Assembly: GCA_023667225.1 (NCBI GenBank)
Contig: JAMPAN010000010.1
Location: forward strand, 1-47,056
Reading direction: 5' to 3'
DNA: 47,056 nucleotides
Source: Oxalobacter formigenes
Lineage (GTDB): Bacteria; Pseudomonadota; Gammaproteobacteria; Burkholderiales; Burkholderiaceae_D
Every line of letters begins with the position of its first letter. Position 1 is the stretch's first letter. A program made the translations under genes and the position numbers. Positions 1-9,231 of this stretch are shown here, one piece after another. The notes beneath the pieces were generated by a model that searched no databases, was not told the origin of the DNA, and was given only the letters and a program-made list of their open reading frames with translations.

Positions 1-30
1 ATGAGTATCTGATTTACCGGACTCACGCTG

Positions 31-64
31 GGATGGGTGTTAATTGCACCCATCCATTTCTTTT
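31..64 (+). terminator. Intrinsic terminator ahead of sucC
   Basis: A perfect 9-bp stem (31-39 with 47-55) with a 7-nt loop is followed by a T-rich tail (57-64). It probably ends a gene to the left of the window. It sits directly before the sucC ribosome-binding site (GAAGGG, 65-70), so sucC may be partly insulated from upstream transcription, or its promoter lies to the left and the hairpin acts as a leader element. Confidence 0.65.
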
Positions 65-75
65 GAAGGGCAAGT

Positions 76-1242
76 ATGAATATTCATGAATATCAGGGAA
101 AAGAGATTCTGCGCAAGTATGGTGTTGTAACGCCTCGCGGTATTCCCTGTTTTAGTGTCAATGAAGCCGTTGAAGCGGCAAAAACGCTGGGGGGAAACCT
201 CTGGGTTGTCAAGGCGCAGATCCATGCCGGCGGCCGCGGTAAAGGCGGCGGCGTGAAGGTCGCCAAATCTATGGATGAAGTGAAACAATATGCCGAGAGT
301 ATCCTCGGCATGACGCTGGTGACGCACCAGACCGGGCCTGAAGGCCGGGTGGTCAAGCGCCTGCTGATTGAGGAAGGCGCCGATATTGCCAAGGAATATT
401 ATGTAGGCATGGTTGTGGATCGCGAAACGCAACGGGTTGCTTTGATGGCTTCTTCCGAAGGCGGTATGGAAATTGAGGAAGTCGCACGCAAGACGCCGGA
501 ATTGATCCATAAGCTCTTTGTCGATCCAAAGACAGGGTTGACGGCAGAACAAGGGGAAGATATTGCCAGAAAAATCGGCATTCCCGATGCCGCTATCAAG
601 GAAGCCGGCAAGTTCATGCAGGGGCTGTACAAGGCGTTTGATGAAACAGATGCTTCGCTGGCAGAAATCAATCCGCTGGTGTTGACTGGAGACAACCGTA
701 TTATTGCATTGGACGCCAAGTTCAATTTTGATTCGAACGGCATGTACCGCCATCCGGAAATTGCCGCCATGCGCGATTTTGACGAGGAAGATCCGGACGA
801 GGTTGCCGCTTCCAAGTTTGACCTGACTTATATTGCTCTGGACGGCAATATTGCCTGTATGGTGAATGGCGCAGGCCTGGCGATGGCGACGATGGATATC
901 ATCAAGCTTTTCGGCGGCGAACCGGCCAACTTCCTGGATGTCGGCGGCGGCGCAACAACGGAAAAAGTGACGGAAGCGTTCAAGATTATGCTGGCCAATT
1001 CCAAGGTCAAGTGTATTCTGGTGAATATTTTTGGCGGCATTATGCGTTGTGATGTGATTGCAAACGGTGTCGTTGAAGCTGCGCGTCAGGTTGCGTTGAG
1101 AGTTCCCCTGGTTGTTCGTCTTGAAGGAACCAATGTCGAACTTGGCAAGGAAATTCTGGCCAAGTCCGGCTTACCGATTATTTCTGCCGATGGCATGACT
1201 GATGCCGCACAAAAGGCAATCAAAGCAGCTAAGGGAGAATAA
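76..1242 (+). CDS. sucC: Succinyl-CoA synthetase (ADP-forming) subunit beta
   Basis: Beta subunit of the TCA-cycle enzyme that interconverts succinyl-CoA plus NDP and succinate plus NTP in the cytosol. At 388 residues it has the usual full length. An N-terminal ATP-grasp domain carries the nucleotide-binding stretch [14 protein letters not shown] (46-59). EINPL (197-201) and LDAKFNFD (212-219) supply the Mg-binding Asn199 and Asp213, at the same numbering as the E. coli protein. The C-terminal CoA-ligase domain begins near residue 255 and has the FLDVGGGAT loop (287-295). The start is supported by GAAGGG nine bases upstream and by the MNIHEYQ N-terminus typical of the family. sucD follows after a 2-nt gap, so the two are co-transcribed and make the alpha2beta2 or alphabeta complex. 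Confidence 0.98.
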   Translation: MNIHEYQGKEILRKYGVVTPRGIPCFSVNEAVEAAKTLGGNLWVVKAQIHAGGRGKGGGVKVAKSMDEVKQYAESILGMTLVTHQTGPEGRVVKRLLIEEGADIAKEYYVGMVVDRETQRVALMASSEGGMEIEEVARKTPELIHKLFVDPKTGLTAEQGEDIARKIGIPDAAIKEAGKFMQGLYKAFDETDASLAEINPLVLTGDNRIIALDAKFNFDSNGMYRHPEIAAMRDFDEEDPDEVAASKFDLTYIALDGNIACMVNGAGLAMATMDIIKLFGGEPANFLDVGGGATTEKVTEAFKIMLANSKVKCILVNIFGGIMRCDVIANGVVEAARQVALRVPLVVRLEGTNVELGKEILAKSGLPIISADGMTDAAQKAIKAAKGE

Positions 1243-1244
1243 GC

Positions 1245-2123
1245 ATGTCTATTCTGATTAACAAAAATACGCGTGTGATTGTTCAGGGGCTGACGGGTAA
1301 GACCGGCGCGTTTCACACGGAAATGTCCAGAAACTATGCTTTTGGCAAGGAATGTTATGTTGGCGGCGTGACGCCGAAAAAGGGCGGAACGACATTTTTG
1401 GATATGCCGGTTTTCAATACGGTCGCAGAAGCCAAGAAACAGACCGGCGCAACGGTTTCTGTCATTTATGTGCCGCCGCCGTTTGCTGCTGCTGCTATCG
1501 ACGAAGCTGTTGAAGCGGAAATGGATCTGGTTATCTGCATTACGGAAGGGATTCCGGTTCGCGATATGATTCGTACACGGGACAAGATGAAGGGTAAGAA
1601 GACTATCCTGGTTGGCCCGAATTGCCCTGGTATTATCACGCCGGATGAGCTGAAGATTGGCATTATGCCCGGCCATATTCACCGGAAGGGCACGATTGGC
1701 GTGGTTTCCAAATCCGGTACGCTGACTTATGAATCGGCAGGACAGCTTGCCGAGTTTGGCCTGGGACAATCTACCGTGGTTGGCGTTGGCGGTGATCCGG
1801 TCAACGGTCTCAAGCATATTGATGTGCTCAAGATGTTTAATGATGATCCGGAAACAGAAGCCGTTATCATGGTGGGCGAAATCGGCGGCAATGATGAGGA
1901 AACGGCTGCCCGCTGGGCCAAGGACAATATGAAGAAGCCGATTGTCGGCTTTATTGCCGGTGTGACGGCGCCTCCGGGAAAACGGATGGGCCATGCCGGT
2001 GCCATTATTTCCGGCGGCAAGGGCACTGCCCAGGAAAAACGGGAAGTGATGGAAGCCTGCGGTATCAGGGTGACCCTGAATCCGGGAGAAATCGGAAAGA
2101 CCCTGAAGTCTGTCCTGAAATAA
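1245..2123 (+). CDS. sucD: Succinyl-CoA synthetase (ADP-forming) subunit alpha
   Basis: Alpha subunit of succinyl-CoA synthetase, which binds CoA and carries the phosphohistidine intermediate. The protein is 292 residues, the normal size. The N-terminal Rossmann CoA-binding domain contains [12 protein letters not shown] (13-24). The active-site histidine is His250 in RMGHAGAII (247-255), and GEIGG (211-215) is the conserved acidic loop near it. The gene starts 2 nt after sucC and is preceded by a good AAGGGAG ribosome-binding site inside the end of sucC. A strong terminator follows, so sucCD looks like a complete two-gene unit. Confidence 0.98.
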   Translation: MSILINKNTRVIVQGLTGKTGAFHTEMSRNYAFGKECYVGGVTPKKGGTTFLDMPVFNTVAEAKKQTGATVSVIYVPPPFAAAAIDEAVEAEMDLVICITEGIPVRDMIRTRDKMKGKKTILVGPNCPGIITPDELKIGIMPGHIHRKGTIGVVSKSGTLTYESAGQLAEFGLGQSTVVGVGGDPVNGLKHIDVLKMFNDDPETEAVIMVGEIGGNDEETAARWAKDNMKKPIVGFIAGVTAPPGKRMGHAGAIISGGKGTAQEKREVMEACGIRVTLNPGEIGKTLKSVLK

Positions 2124-2150
2124 GAAATAAGGAAAAAGGCTTCTCAAAAA

Positions 2151-2184
2151 TCCCTGGCCCCGAAAAGGCCAGGGATTTTTTTTT
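2151..2184 (+). terminator. Intrinsic terminator after sucCD
   Basis: A 9-bp G/C-rich stem (2151-2159 with 2167-2175, loop 2160-2166) is followed by nine T residues (2176-2184). It lies 28 nt after the sucD stop codon and is the clear end of the sucCD transcript. Confidence 0.9.
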
Positions 2185-2238
2185 ATGCTGTGGTGTGTGA
2201 CTTTATTTTAATGCGATGGATTTTTCCTTCTGAGAAAA

Positions 2239-3157
2239 TTATTTCTTTTTGAATATCTCATGGCAAGAAGACATCTTTTTGCCATTGATGAAACAGCTGG
2301 AGGATTTTAATTCATCTTTTTGAAACCAATCCAGGGCGCCGTTTTCCAGGAATTTTCTCAAAATCTGTTTGATTGTTTCGCTGCTGTGACTGGAGTAGAT
2401 TTCAAACGATGCTCCTGACGGGATTAAAGCGAAGTATGATCCCGTTTTATCTACTTCTATCGCAAGTTTTGCCCAGTTTTCAGCATGACTCCCGTGGGCA
2501 TAGATAAAAACAGCATTGCCGTCTTTTGTTGTTTCCAGATTGAGCATGTCTATGCTGTCAAGCCGGTTGTTCAGATAATCGTATAACCCTTTTCCCTCCA
2601 AATCTTCTTTGACGGCGGGGAGTTGAATAAGGGCAGCCGGCGGCAGGGAATCGGTCTTGAGGTCGTTAAAGTTTTTTATTTCAGGCAGACCGCTGACAAG
2701 CTTTTTTTCTTTTTTTTACTTCTTCTCCGTTGGCATTTATTGTGATTATTGTTTGATACGTTTTATAGCCTTCTTTTTTCAGAAGAAGTGACTTTAATAT
2801 ATTCGCCTTCTTTGGACAGGAATATTTCATCATTATGAGTTGCAATGGGCAGATTAAGCAATTTCCATGTTTTATCACTGGATATTTTCATAAGATAAAT
2901 TTCAGAATAAACGGCATTGCCTCCAGTATGCGTTCGAATCAGTACGAAATCGACAGTATTGGAATAAGGCAGTTTTTTCCGGATTTCTATTGTGTAATTT
3001 TCGAGGATGGGAATGGATTTGCCAAAGAGTAGTTTGCTGGAATATTCCTCTTTTTTAATCAGAAGTGTGCCGCCTACTGTAGAAATTTCATTGGCCAGGC
3101 GGTTGCCATGAAGCAAAGAGAAATTGCGAGAAAAACAAGATTTTTTACGATTCTCAT
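2239..3157 (-). pseudogene. Broken gene for an exported protein of unknown function (three frameshifts)
   Basis: No family recognised. A start at 3157 gives a signal peptide, MRIVKNLVFLAISLCFMATA, but that frame stops at a TAG about 28 codons in. Adding one base near 3100 joins it to the next frame and makes an AxA-type cleavage site before NEISTVGG. The second segment (to 2763) ends at a six-A run on the coding strand (about 2774-2779). Removing one A joins it to a frame reading KEGYKTYQTIITINANGEEV. That frame is lost at a pair of A runs (2702-2708, 2710-2717), after which LVSGLPEIKNFNDL leads into the last segment ending at 2239. Repaired, the product would be about 300 residues. The gene is AT-rich compared with its neighbours. 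Either it is decaying, or some homopolymer counts are wrong in the assembly. Confidence 0.6.
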
Positions 3158-3436
3158 TTCTGTGCTTTTTCCAGGTTAAGTAGGGCTATGTGCCTATGTT
3201 TTAGAGGTTAAAATTGTCAGTTTATTCCCCCTTCCGCTGTCAAGGGGTGGATTTTCTGTGATAAGGAGATATTGAGGCAGGATATTTTATTTGGGCTGCC
3301 TGTGAAAGTGAAAAAATAATTTTTTGTTATTCAAGTATAAATTGAAAGGGCAGGAAGTATTTGCAATTCTTGCAATATCCAGAATGATTTTTATGCAGGC
3401 ATACTATTTGTGATAATGGGTTTACGGAGTATGCCG

Positions 3437-3934
3437 CTATGCTATTTTTTCCGGGGCCTGGAGAAAGTCGAGCAGCATTTTCAGGGCATGAGCAATGCTT
3501 TGGTGCCGCACCATCTGGCGATTGCCTGCGAAGTGCTGTTTTTCGGTGTGGATATGGTTTCGGCAGGCCAGCCCGAAGCAGACGGTGCCGACGGGTTTTC
3601 CCGATGTTGCACCGCCGGGGCCCGCAATGCCGGTTGTGGCGATGGCGATGGTGCCGCGGGAGGCGGTCAGCGCGCCTTGCGCCATGGCGGCGGCAACTTC
3701 CAGGCTGACTGCGCCATGCTGTTCAATGAGGGCTGGCGAAACAGCCAGGTTTTGGGTTTTGGACGGGTTGGAGTAGGTGACAAATCCGCAGTCGAACCAT
3801 GCGGAAGAGCCGGGGATATCGGTAATGACGCTGGCAATGCCGCCGCCGGTGCAGGATTCGGCGGTGACCAGGAGGTGATGCTGTACAAGCAGGGCGCTGC
3901 CGAGGGTGGCTGCCAGTTGGAAAAGATCGGTCAT
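3437..3934 (-). CDS. pncC: Nicotinamide-nucleotide amidohydrolase (CinA C-terminal family)
   Basis: Deamidates nicotinamide mononucleotide to nicotinate mononucleotide in pyridine-nucleotide recycling. The 165-residue protein is a stand-alone CinA C-terminal domain without the N-terminal MoCF-like domain. The hallmark TAESCTGG (24-31) holds the catalytic serine region. FVTYSNPSK (51-59) and the glycine-rich ATTGIAGPGG segment are also family signatures. It is the last gene of a minus-strand set thiL-pgpA-pncC, with only 5 nt between it and pgpA. The roughly 280 bases downstream are AT-rich and show nothing convincing. Confidence 0.92.
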   Translation of the reverse strand: MTDLFQLAATLGSALLVQHHLLVTAESCTGGGIASVITDIPGSSAWFDCGFVTYSNPSKTQNLAVSPALIEQHGAVSLEVAAAMAQGALTASRGTIAIATTGIAGPGGATSGKPVGTVCFGLACRNHIHTEKQHFAGNRQMVRHQSIAHALKMLLDFLQAPEKIA

Positions 3935-3939
3935 GGTTT

Positions 3940-4479
3940 TCAGCTCAAGGCAGAAAAATCTGTCAGGAGGATGATGAGTTGATAGGCAATCAGCGTGAAG
4001 GCGGCTGCCAGTATATCGTCCAGCATGACGCCCAGACCGCCTTTCATTTTGGCGTCCAGCTGTCTGATTGGAGGTGGTTTTGCCATGTCAAACAGTCTGA
4101 ACAAAATGAAAGCGAGGCATTCTGCCTGCCAGGTTGCTGGCATGAGGACGAGCAGAACCAGCCATATGGCAATGATTTCGTCCCAGACCATGCTGCCGTC
4201 GTCCGGGCTGTTCAGTGCGGCACCGCTTTTTTCACAGACCCAGATGCCGAGCAGAAATCCCGGTATGACGATAGCGATCCATGTTATCCGGTGAAAACAG
4301 GCAGGCCAGGTGCGGGTCAGGATATGGAAAAGCAGCCAGCCGAACAGGGTTCCCGCTGTGCCGGGCATGACGGGAGAGAGGCCGCTTCCCATGCCAAGTG
4401 CCACGAAGTGGGCTGGATGGGAAAGGAGGAAGCGGAATCCTGGCCGGATTCTGGCTGCGGGATTTTCCGGCGTTTTCAT
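3940..4479 (-). CDS. pgpA: Phosphatidylglycerophosphatase A
   Basis: Inner-membrane phosphatase that removes phosphate from phosphatidylglycerophosphate to give phosphatidylglycerol. The 179-residue protein has about four hydrophobic segments. It carries the PgpA signatures GLSPVMPGTAGT near the N-terminus, DDGSMVWDEI in the middle, and FRLFDMAKPPPI followed by GGLGVMLDDILA near the C-terminus. These contain the acidic residues expected for Mg binding. The start codon overlaps the thiL stop by four bases (ATGA), so it is translationally coupled to thiL. Confidence 0.95.
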   Translation of the reverse strand: MKTPENPAARIRPGFRFLLSHPAHFVALGMGSGLSPVMPGTAGTLFGWLLFHILTRTWPACFHRITWIAIVIPGFLLGIWVCEKSGAALNSPDDGSMVWDEIIAIWLVLLVLMPATWQAECLAFILFRLFDMAKPPPIRQLDAKMKGGLGVMLDDILAAAFTLIAYQLIILLTDFSALS

Positions 4480-5441
4480 GGGGTGGCGAAGTGATCAAAT
4501 GAGGCGGCGGAAAAGGTTTGCACTTCTTTGGCGGCATTGACCAGCCTTAGGCCGCTTTCTTTTTCGACTTGCCCAATGCGGGTGACAGCGGTTCCTGTCT
4601 TGGCAGCAGCTTGCAATATGGTGTCGCGATGATCAGGGGGGGCTGTGAAGCACAGTTCATAATCATCGCCGCCGGAAAGCATGTAACGCAGCTGTAGGGC
4701 ACGGGGCAGCTGCCTGATGGCCGGGCCGGCGGGCAGGGCATCAATATCCAGTGTGGCGCCAACCGAGGAACGTTCCAGGATGTGGGAGAGGTCGCCTGTC
4801 AGCCCGTCGGACAGATCAAGGGCAGCATGGGCATGGCGGCGTATGGCCATGCCAAGTGCTACGCGCGGCTGCGGCATCTGGAGGCGAACCAGGGCTTTTT
4901 TCAGCAGGAGGGTATCCAGTTTGATGTTGCCTTGCAGGCATTCCAGCGCGGCGCGCGCGTCTCCCAGCGAGCCGGATACCCAGATATCATCTCCGGGCAG
5001 GGCATGGTCTCTTCTCATGGCTTCGGAAGCGGGAACGTGGCCGAATACGGTAATGCAGATGTTGAGGGGGCCGCGGGTGGTGTCGCCGCCAATCAGTTCG
5101 CAGCGGTGTTGCCCGGCCAGGGAAAAGAGGCCTTCGGAAAAGGATTGCAGCCATTTTTCATTGGCTTCAGGCAGGGAGAGCGCCAGGGTGAAGGCGACGG
5201 GTTTTGCGCCCATAGCGGCCAAGTCGGACAGGTTGACGGCCAGCGATTTGTGACCCAGCTGCTGCGGGTCTGTATCGGCGAAGAAATGAACGCCGGATAC
5301 CAGCATGTCGCAGGAGATGGCGGTTTGCATGCCGGCAGAAGATGCCAGCAGGGCACAGTCGTCGCCGATTCCCAGTGTGGTTTCCGGCAAAGAGGCCGGC
5401 CGGGTAAAGAAGCGGGCAATAAGGTCGAATTCGGAAGACAT
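4476..5441 (-). CDS. thiL: Thiamine-monophosphate kinase
   Basis: Phosphorylates thiamine monophosphate to the cofactor thiamine diphosphate, the last step of the pathway. I chose the start at 5441 (MSSEFDLIARFF), which gives 321 residues and the standard N-terminus. The longer frame to 5513 adds 24 residues unlike the family. GIGDDCALL, about 25 residues in, provides the conserved aspartates for Mg-ATP. GGDTTRG and LDLSDGL further on, and SGGDDYELCFT near the C-terminus, complete the AIR-synthase-like fold signatures. It leads a minus-strand operon with pgpA and pncC. tenA, the other thiamine-related gene in the window, is 30 kb away. Confidence 0.95.
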   Translation of the reverse strand: MSSEFDLIARFFTRPASLPETTLGIGDDCALLASSAGMQTAISCDMLVSGVHFFADTDPQQLGHKSLAVNLSDLAAMGAKPVAFTLALSLPEANEKWLQSFSEGLFSLAGQHRCELIGGDTTRGPLNICITVFGHVPASEAMRRDHALPGDDIWVSGSLGDARAALECLQGNIKLDTLLLKKALVRLQMPQPRVALGMAIRRHAHAALDLSDGLTGDLSHILERSSVGATLDIDALPAGPAIRQLPRALQLRYMLSGGDDYELCFTAPPDHRDTILQAAAKTGTAVTRIGQVEKESGLRLVNAAKEVQTFSAASFDHFATP

Positions 5442-5675
5442 GGGGCGTGCAGGCCGGAAAGGGAAACGGGTATAAAAAATCAGCAACAGGAAGTGTAACT
5501 GTGTGGGGAGCAAGAATCAATTGATGTGCCTGCCGGTGTTCCGGTTTACAATATGAATTGCTTGATTTAGGGCAGGGTCTTTTTGGGGAAGCATGTTATT
5601 TTTTTGCTCATGACCGGATGAACCGGCGCTTGAAATGCCGTTTTGTGTGCGCTTTGTTTAGGGAATATCCATTTT

Positions 5676-6941
5676 ATGATGCCTCAATCCCCGTGGATCG
5701 AATATATTGGCGCAGCGCTTTTTCTGCTGGCGTTGCTGCATACGTTTTCGACCAAGTTTTTTATTCGCCTGGCGCATAAGGAAACCTGCCATGCCGGGTT
5801 ATGGCACCTGCTTGGGGAAGTGGAGGTGGTTTTCGGGTTCTGGGCTTTCATTCTTTTGGGGTTTATTGCGCTTGTCAATGGATCGGCCTCTGCGGTTGCC
5901 TATCTGGATGCGCAGAATTTTACCGAGCCGCTGTTTGTTTTTGCGGTGCTGGTGATTGCCGGTACCCGGCCGATTCTGCATGCGGCCCGGTTGTTTATCA
6001 ATCTTTTGGACAGGCTGATTCCGCTTCCGAAAAATGTCAGTTATTATTTTTTGCTGCTGACGGTGGTTCCGCTTTTGGGTTCGTTTATTACCGAGCCGGC
6101 TGCCATGACGCTGGCGGCGCTGATGCTGCGCGATCGGTATTTTTCCCGGCGTATTCCGGAATCCATGCGCTATATTACGCTGGCAATTTTGCTGGTGAAT
6201 GTCTCTATTGGCGGGGTGCTGACGCCTTATGCCGCACCGCCGGTTTTGATGGTTGCCGAAAAGTGGGGGTGGGGGATGGATTTCATGCTCCATGTTTTTG
6301 GCTGGAAGGCGGCGCTGGCAGTTTCGCTTAATGCGCTGGCGGCAACATGGGTGTTCAGGCAGGTTTTGCTGCGCCTGGATGATCTGGAAGATGATTTCGA
6401 GATTGGCGCAGTGCCGCCGCTGGTGATGGGGATTCATTTGCTGTTTTTGGCGGGGACAGTCATTTTCAGCCATCATCCCGCTGTATTTTTGGGACTTTTT
6501 CTTTTCTTTCTGGGATATACGGAAGCCTATAAGCGGCATCAGAGTCCGTTGATGCTGCGGGAAGGACTGCTGGTGGCTTTTTTCCTGGCAGGCCTGGTTG
6601 TGCTGGGAAGTATGCAGAAATGGTGGCTCCAGCCGATTCTGGCCGGGATGGATTCGGTGATGCTTTTTCTGGGGGCCATGATGCTGACGGCGATAACGGA
6701 TAATGCGGCGCTGACTTATCTTGGCTCGTTGGTGGAGGGGCTTTCGGATATCAATAAATATGCGCTGGTTACCGGTGCGATAACCGGCGGGGGACTGACG
6801 GTGATTGCCAATGCGCCGAATCCGGCGGGCTTTTTTATTTTGAAGGGTGCGTTTGAGCACGGATCTATTAATCCGTTGCTGATGTTTTTGTACGCGCTTT
6901 TCCCGACAGGGGTTGCAGCCGCCTGTTTCTTTTTCCTGTGA
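5676..6941 (+). CDS. Putative Na+/H+ antiporter-like membrane protein (PF07399-type)
   Basis: A 421-residue polytopic membrane protein with about 11 hydrophobic segments. Its sequence resembles the putative Na+/H+ antiporter family Pfam PF07399. Recognisable features are the N-terminal HTFSTKFF region, an LLGSFITEPAAMTLAALML segment, and AITDNAALTYLGSL near the C-terminus. The last two look like the acidic and Asn-rich transport-site segments of ion-transporter-superfamily proteins. The frame is open from a GTG at 5643. I prefer ATG 5676, or 5679, because the sequence after it begins the first membrane segment. Substrate and direction are not shown by the sequence. It stands alone, with thiL divergent and dnaB downstream. 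Confidence 0.75.
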   Translation: MMPQSPWIEYIGAALFLLALLHTFSTKFFIRLAHKETCHAGLWHLLGEVEVVFGFWAFILLGFIALVNGSASAVAYLDAQNFTEPLFVFAVLVIAGTRPILHAARLFINLLDRLIPLPKNVSYYFLLLTVVPLLGSFITEPAAMTLAALMLRDRYFSRRIPESMRYITLAILLVNVSIGGVLTPYAAPPVLMVAEKWGWGMDFMLHVFGWKAALAVSLNALAATWVFRQVLLRLDDLEDDFEIGAVPPLVMGIHLLFLAGTVIFSHHPAVFLGLFLFFLGYTEAYKRHQSPLMLREGLLVAFFLAGLVVLGSMQKWWLQPILAGMDSVMLFLGAMMLTAITDNAALTYLGSLVEGLSDINKYALVTGAITGGGLTVIANAPNPAGFFILKGAFEHGSINPLLMFLYALFPTGVAAACFFFL

Positions 6942-7080
6942 CGATATGCTGTCCATTTTCCGGCAGTGAAGTATCGGTGCGCGAAGGCTGAGCGTAATCT
7001 GTTGATTTTCCTGGATAAATAGCGAGGCGTTTTCGGATTTTTCCGGTAAGGCAACCTTTCTTCAGGTTGTATCAACAGGG

Positions 7081-7086
7081 TATAAT
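7081..7086 (+). promoter_or_regulatory. TATAAT -10 element immediately before dnaB
   Basis: A perfect TATAAT ends six bases before the dnaB ATG (7093). A normal start point would fall at or next to the A of the start codon, giving a leaderless message. No good -35 box is seen at 16-18 nt spacing. The only purine-rich stretch upstream (AGGG, 7077-7080) lies before the -10 and would not be transcribed. Confidence 0.45.
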
Positions 7087-7092
7087 TACTCC

Positions 7093-8475
7093 ATGAATTC
7101 ATCAGCTGATCCCCAACTGGAGTCTTTGCGCACGCCGCCTCATTCGATTGAGGCAGAGCAATCTGTGCTGGGCGGATTATTGCTGGATAATGCCGCATGG
7201 GATCGGATTGCCGATTTGCTGGGGCCTGAGGATTTTTACCGTTTTGACCACCGTCTGGTTTTTCAGCATGTTGCCCGGCTGATTGCCGCTTCGCGGCCGG
7301 CCGATGTGATTACGGTTTATGAATCGCTTTCCGGTATTGGAAAGGCAGACGAGGTGGGGGGGCTTTCCTACCTGAATGCGCTTGCGCAGAATACGCCCTC
7401 GGCGGCCAATATCCGCCATTATGCCCAGATTGTCCGGGATCGCAGTGTGCTTCGCCGGTTGATTACGGTCTCGGATGAAATAGCCGCTCTGGCTTTTCAG
7501 CCGCAGGGAAAGGAGGTGAAGAAAATACTGGATGAGGCGGAATCCCGTATTTTTTCCATTGCGGAAGAGGGCGCGCGCGGCGTGCAGGGGTTCAGTGAAA
7601 TCCGGCCGTTGCTGGCGCAGGTAGTGGAGCGGGTGGATGAGCTTTATAACCGCGAGAACAAGAATGATGTGACAGGGGTGCCTACCGGTTTTCTGGATCT
7701 GGACAGGAAAACTTCCGGTTTGCAGCCTGGCGACCTGATTATTGTTGCCGGGCGGCCTTCCATGGGAAAAACCGCTTTTTCGGTGAATATCGGCGAGCAT
7801 GTTGCGATTGAAAGCGGGTTGCCGGTGGCGATTTTTTCTATGGAAATGAGCGGCACCCAGCTGGCAATGCGGATGATTGGTTCGGTCGGGCGGCTTGACC
7901 AGCACAAGTTGCGGACGGGCCAGCTGGCAGAGGATGACTGGCCCCGCCTGACCTATGCTATCCAGAAGATGAATGATGCGCAGATTTATATTGATGAGAC
8001 GCCTGCTCTTTCAAGTGATTCGCTTCGTTCCGGTGCGCGCCGCCTGGCCAGGCAGTGCGGCAAGCTGGGATTGATTATTGTGGATTATCTTCAGCTGATG
8101 TCTCCCAATTCCGCAGGGGAGAACCGTTCTACGGAAATCGGCGAGATGTCGCGGGGCTTGAAGGCGCTGGCCAAGGAGCTGGCGTGCCCTGTTATTGCGC
8201 TTTCCCAGTTGAACCGTTCTGTGGAGCAGCGCCCGAACAAGCGGCCGCAGATGTCTGATTTGCGTGAATCAGGCTCGATTGAACAGGATGCGGATCTGAT
8301 TCTGTTTATTTATCGGGACGAGGTGTATAACCCGGATTCGCCGGACAAGGGGACGGCCGAGATTATTATTGCCAAGCAGCGGAATGGCCCGATTGGCGAG
8401 GTGCGGCTGACTTTCAGCGGGCAATATACCAAATTTGACAACTATTCTGGCACACAGGGGATGTATGACCATTAG
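7093..8475 (+). CDS. dnaB: Replicative DNA helicase DnaB
   Basis: Hexameric 5'-3' helicase that unwinds DNA at the replication fork and works with DnaG primase. The 460-residue protein has an N-terminal primase-interaction domain (about 15-120), a linker, and a RecA-like ATPase domain. Walker A is GRPSMGKTA (220-228), and Walker B lies in LIIVDYLQLM. The loop SQLNRSVEQR and the RESGSIEQDAD region are also typical. The N-terminal phrase LRTPPHSIEAEQSVLGG is standard, which fixes ATG 7093 as the start although no Shine-Dalgarno sequence is visible. rplI, often next to dnaB in related bacteria, is not upstream here. Confidence 0.98.
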   Translation: MNSSADPQLESLRTPPHSIEAEQSVLGGLLLDNAAWDRIADLLGPEDFYRFDHRLVFQHVARLIAASRPADVITVYESLSGIGKADEVGGLSYLNALAQNTPSAANIRHYAQIVRDRSVLRRLITVSDEIAALAFQPQGKEVKKILDEAESRIFSIAEEGARGVQGFSEIRPLLAQVVERVDELYNRENKNDVTGVPTGFLDLDRKTSGLQPGDLIIVAGRPSMGKTAFSVNIGEHVAIESGLPVAIFSMEMSGTQLAMRMIGSVGRLDQHKLRTGQLAEDDWPRLTYAIQKMNDAQIYIDETPALSSDSLRSGARRLARQCGKLGLIIVDYLQLMSPNSAGENRSTEIGEMSRGLKALAKELACPVIALSQLNRSVEQRPNKRPQMSDLRESGSIEQDADLILFIYRDEVYNPDSPDKGTAEIIIAKQRNGPIGEVRLTFSGQYTKFDNYSGTQGMYDH

Positions 8476-8517
8476 TTCTGTTGCCGGGCGATTGTGACGG
8501 GGAGCAAAAGGGAAATT

Positions 8518-9144
8518 ATGTTTGGACGTTTCATGCCCGCGGACGGGAAATTTTTTGATCTGTTTAACCAGCATGCAGAATTGTGTGTCAAGGGCGCTCG
8601 CGAGCTGGTTGATCTGATGACCCATTTTGATAATCTGGAACGCCGTTTGCATGCTATTGAGGCAGTTGAAAAGCAGGCGGACAAGGTGACTTATACGACG
8701 GTGGGCGTTTTGCACAAGACGTTTATTACGCCTTTGGATCGTGAGGATATTCACCGCCTGATTACAAAGATGGATGATGTGCTGGATATGATGGAGGATG
8801 CCGCGCAAACGGTTTCTCTTTATGATATTCAGGTGATTACGCCGGAAGCCAGGCGTCTGGCCGAGTTGTGTTTGGCCTGTGCCGAAAAAGTGCAGGAAGC
8901 GGTTTCTCTCTTGCACAATATGAACCATTCCCGCCAGATACTGGAGATATGCGAAGAGGTTGACCGGCTGGAATCCGATGCAGACCATGTGATGCACGCG
9001 GCTTTGTCCAAGTTGTTCAGGGATGAGCCTGATGTCCGGAATCTGATCAAGTTAAAGGCCATGTATGAGTTTCTTGAGAATGTGACGGATCTTTGCGAGG
9101 ATGTCGCCAATATTATTGAGGGCATTGTTGTGGAGAATGCCTAG
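8518..9144 (+). CDS. DUF47 / PhoU-like phosphate transport accessory protein
   Basis: A 208-residue, all-helical, acidic cytosolic protein of the DUF47 family (PhoU-like, Pfam PF01865). Members are often encoded beside Pit phosphate transporters and are thought to regulate them. Conserved-looking parts are FFDLFNQHAE near the start, PLDREDIHRLITKMDDVLD in the first half, and FLENVTDLCEDVANIIEGI at the end. These are metal-binding acidic helices of the PhoU type. The start at 8518 is set by AAAGGGA six bases upstream. The frame's earlier GTG (8494) lacks one. The pit gene follows after 87 nt on the same strand. Confidence 0.9.
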   Translation: MFGRFMPADGKFFDLFNQHAELCVKGARELVDLMTHFDNLERRLHAIEAVEKQADKVTYTTVGVLHKTFITPLDREDIHRLITKMDDVLDMMEDAAQTVSLYDIQVITPEARRLAELCLACAEKVQEAVSLLHNMNHSRQILEICEEVDRLESDADHVMHAALSKLFRDEPDVRNLIKLKAMYEFLENVTDLCEDVANIIEGIVVENA

Positions 9145-9231
9145 GTTTTGCCGGGGTGCAGGTGAGCGGTTTTCCCGGCGGGGGTCTTTTCTCGGTTTTT
9201 GCAGGCAACTGATTTTTATTGACGAAAACGC

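Noticed and set aside
1086-2147. A 353-codon minus-strand frame opposite sucD
   Set aside because: It is the mirror of a well-conserved sucD gene, with His/Arg/Asn-rich content typical of antisense frames and no family-like motif.
3158-3436. A gene in the AT-rich gap before pncC
   Set aside because: Stops occur in all frames and nothing has a ribosome site with a plausible start; I see no RNA structure either.
5799-6956. A 385-codon minus-strand frame opposite the antiporter-like gene
   Set aside because: Its Gln/Arg/His-rich product is the complement of hydrophobic codons; the plus strand encodes a recognisable membrane protein.
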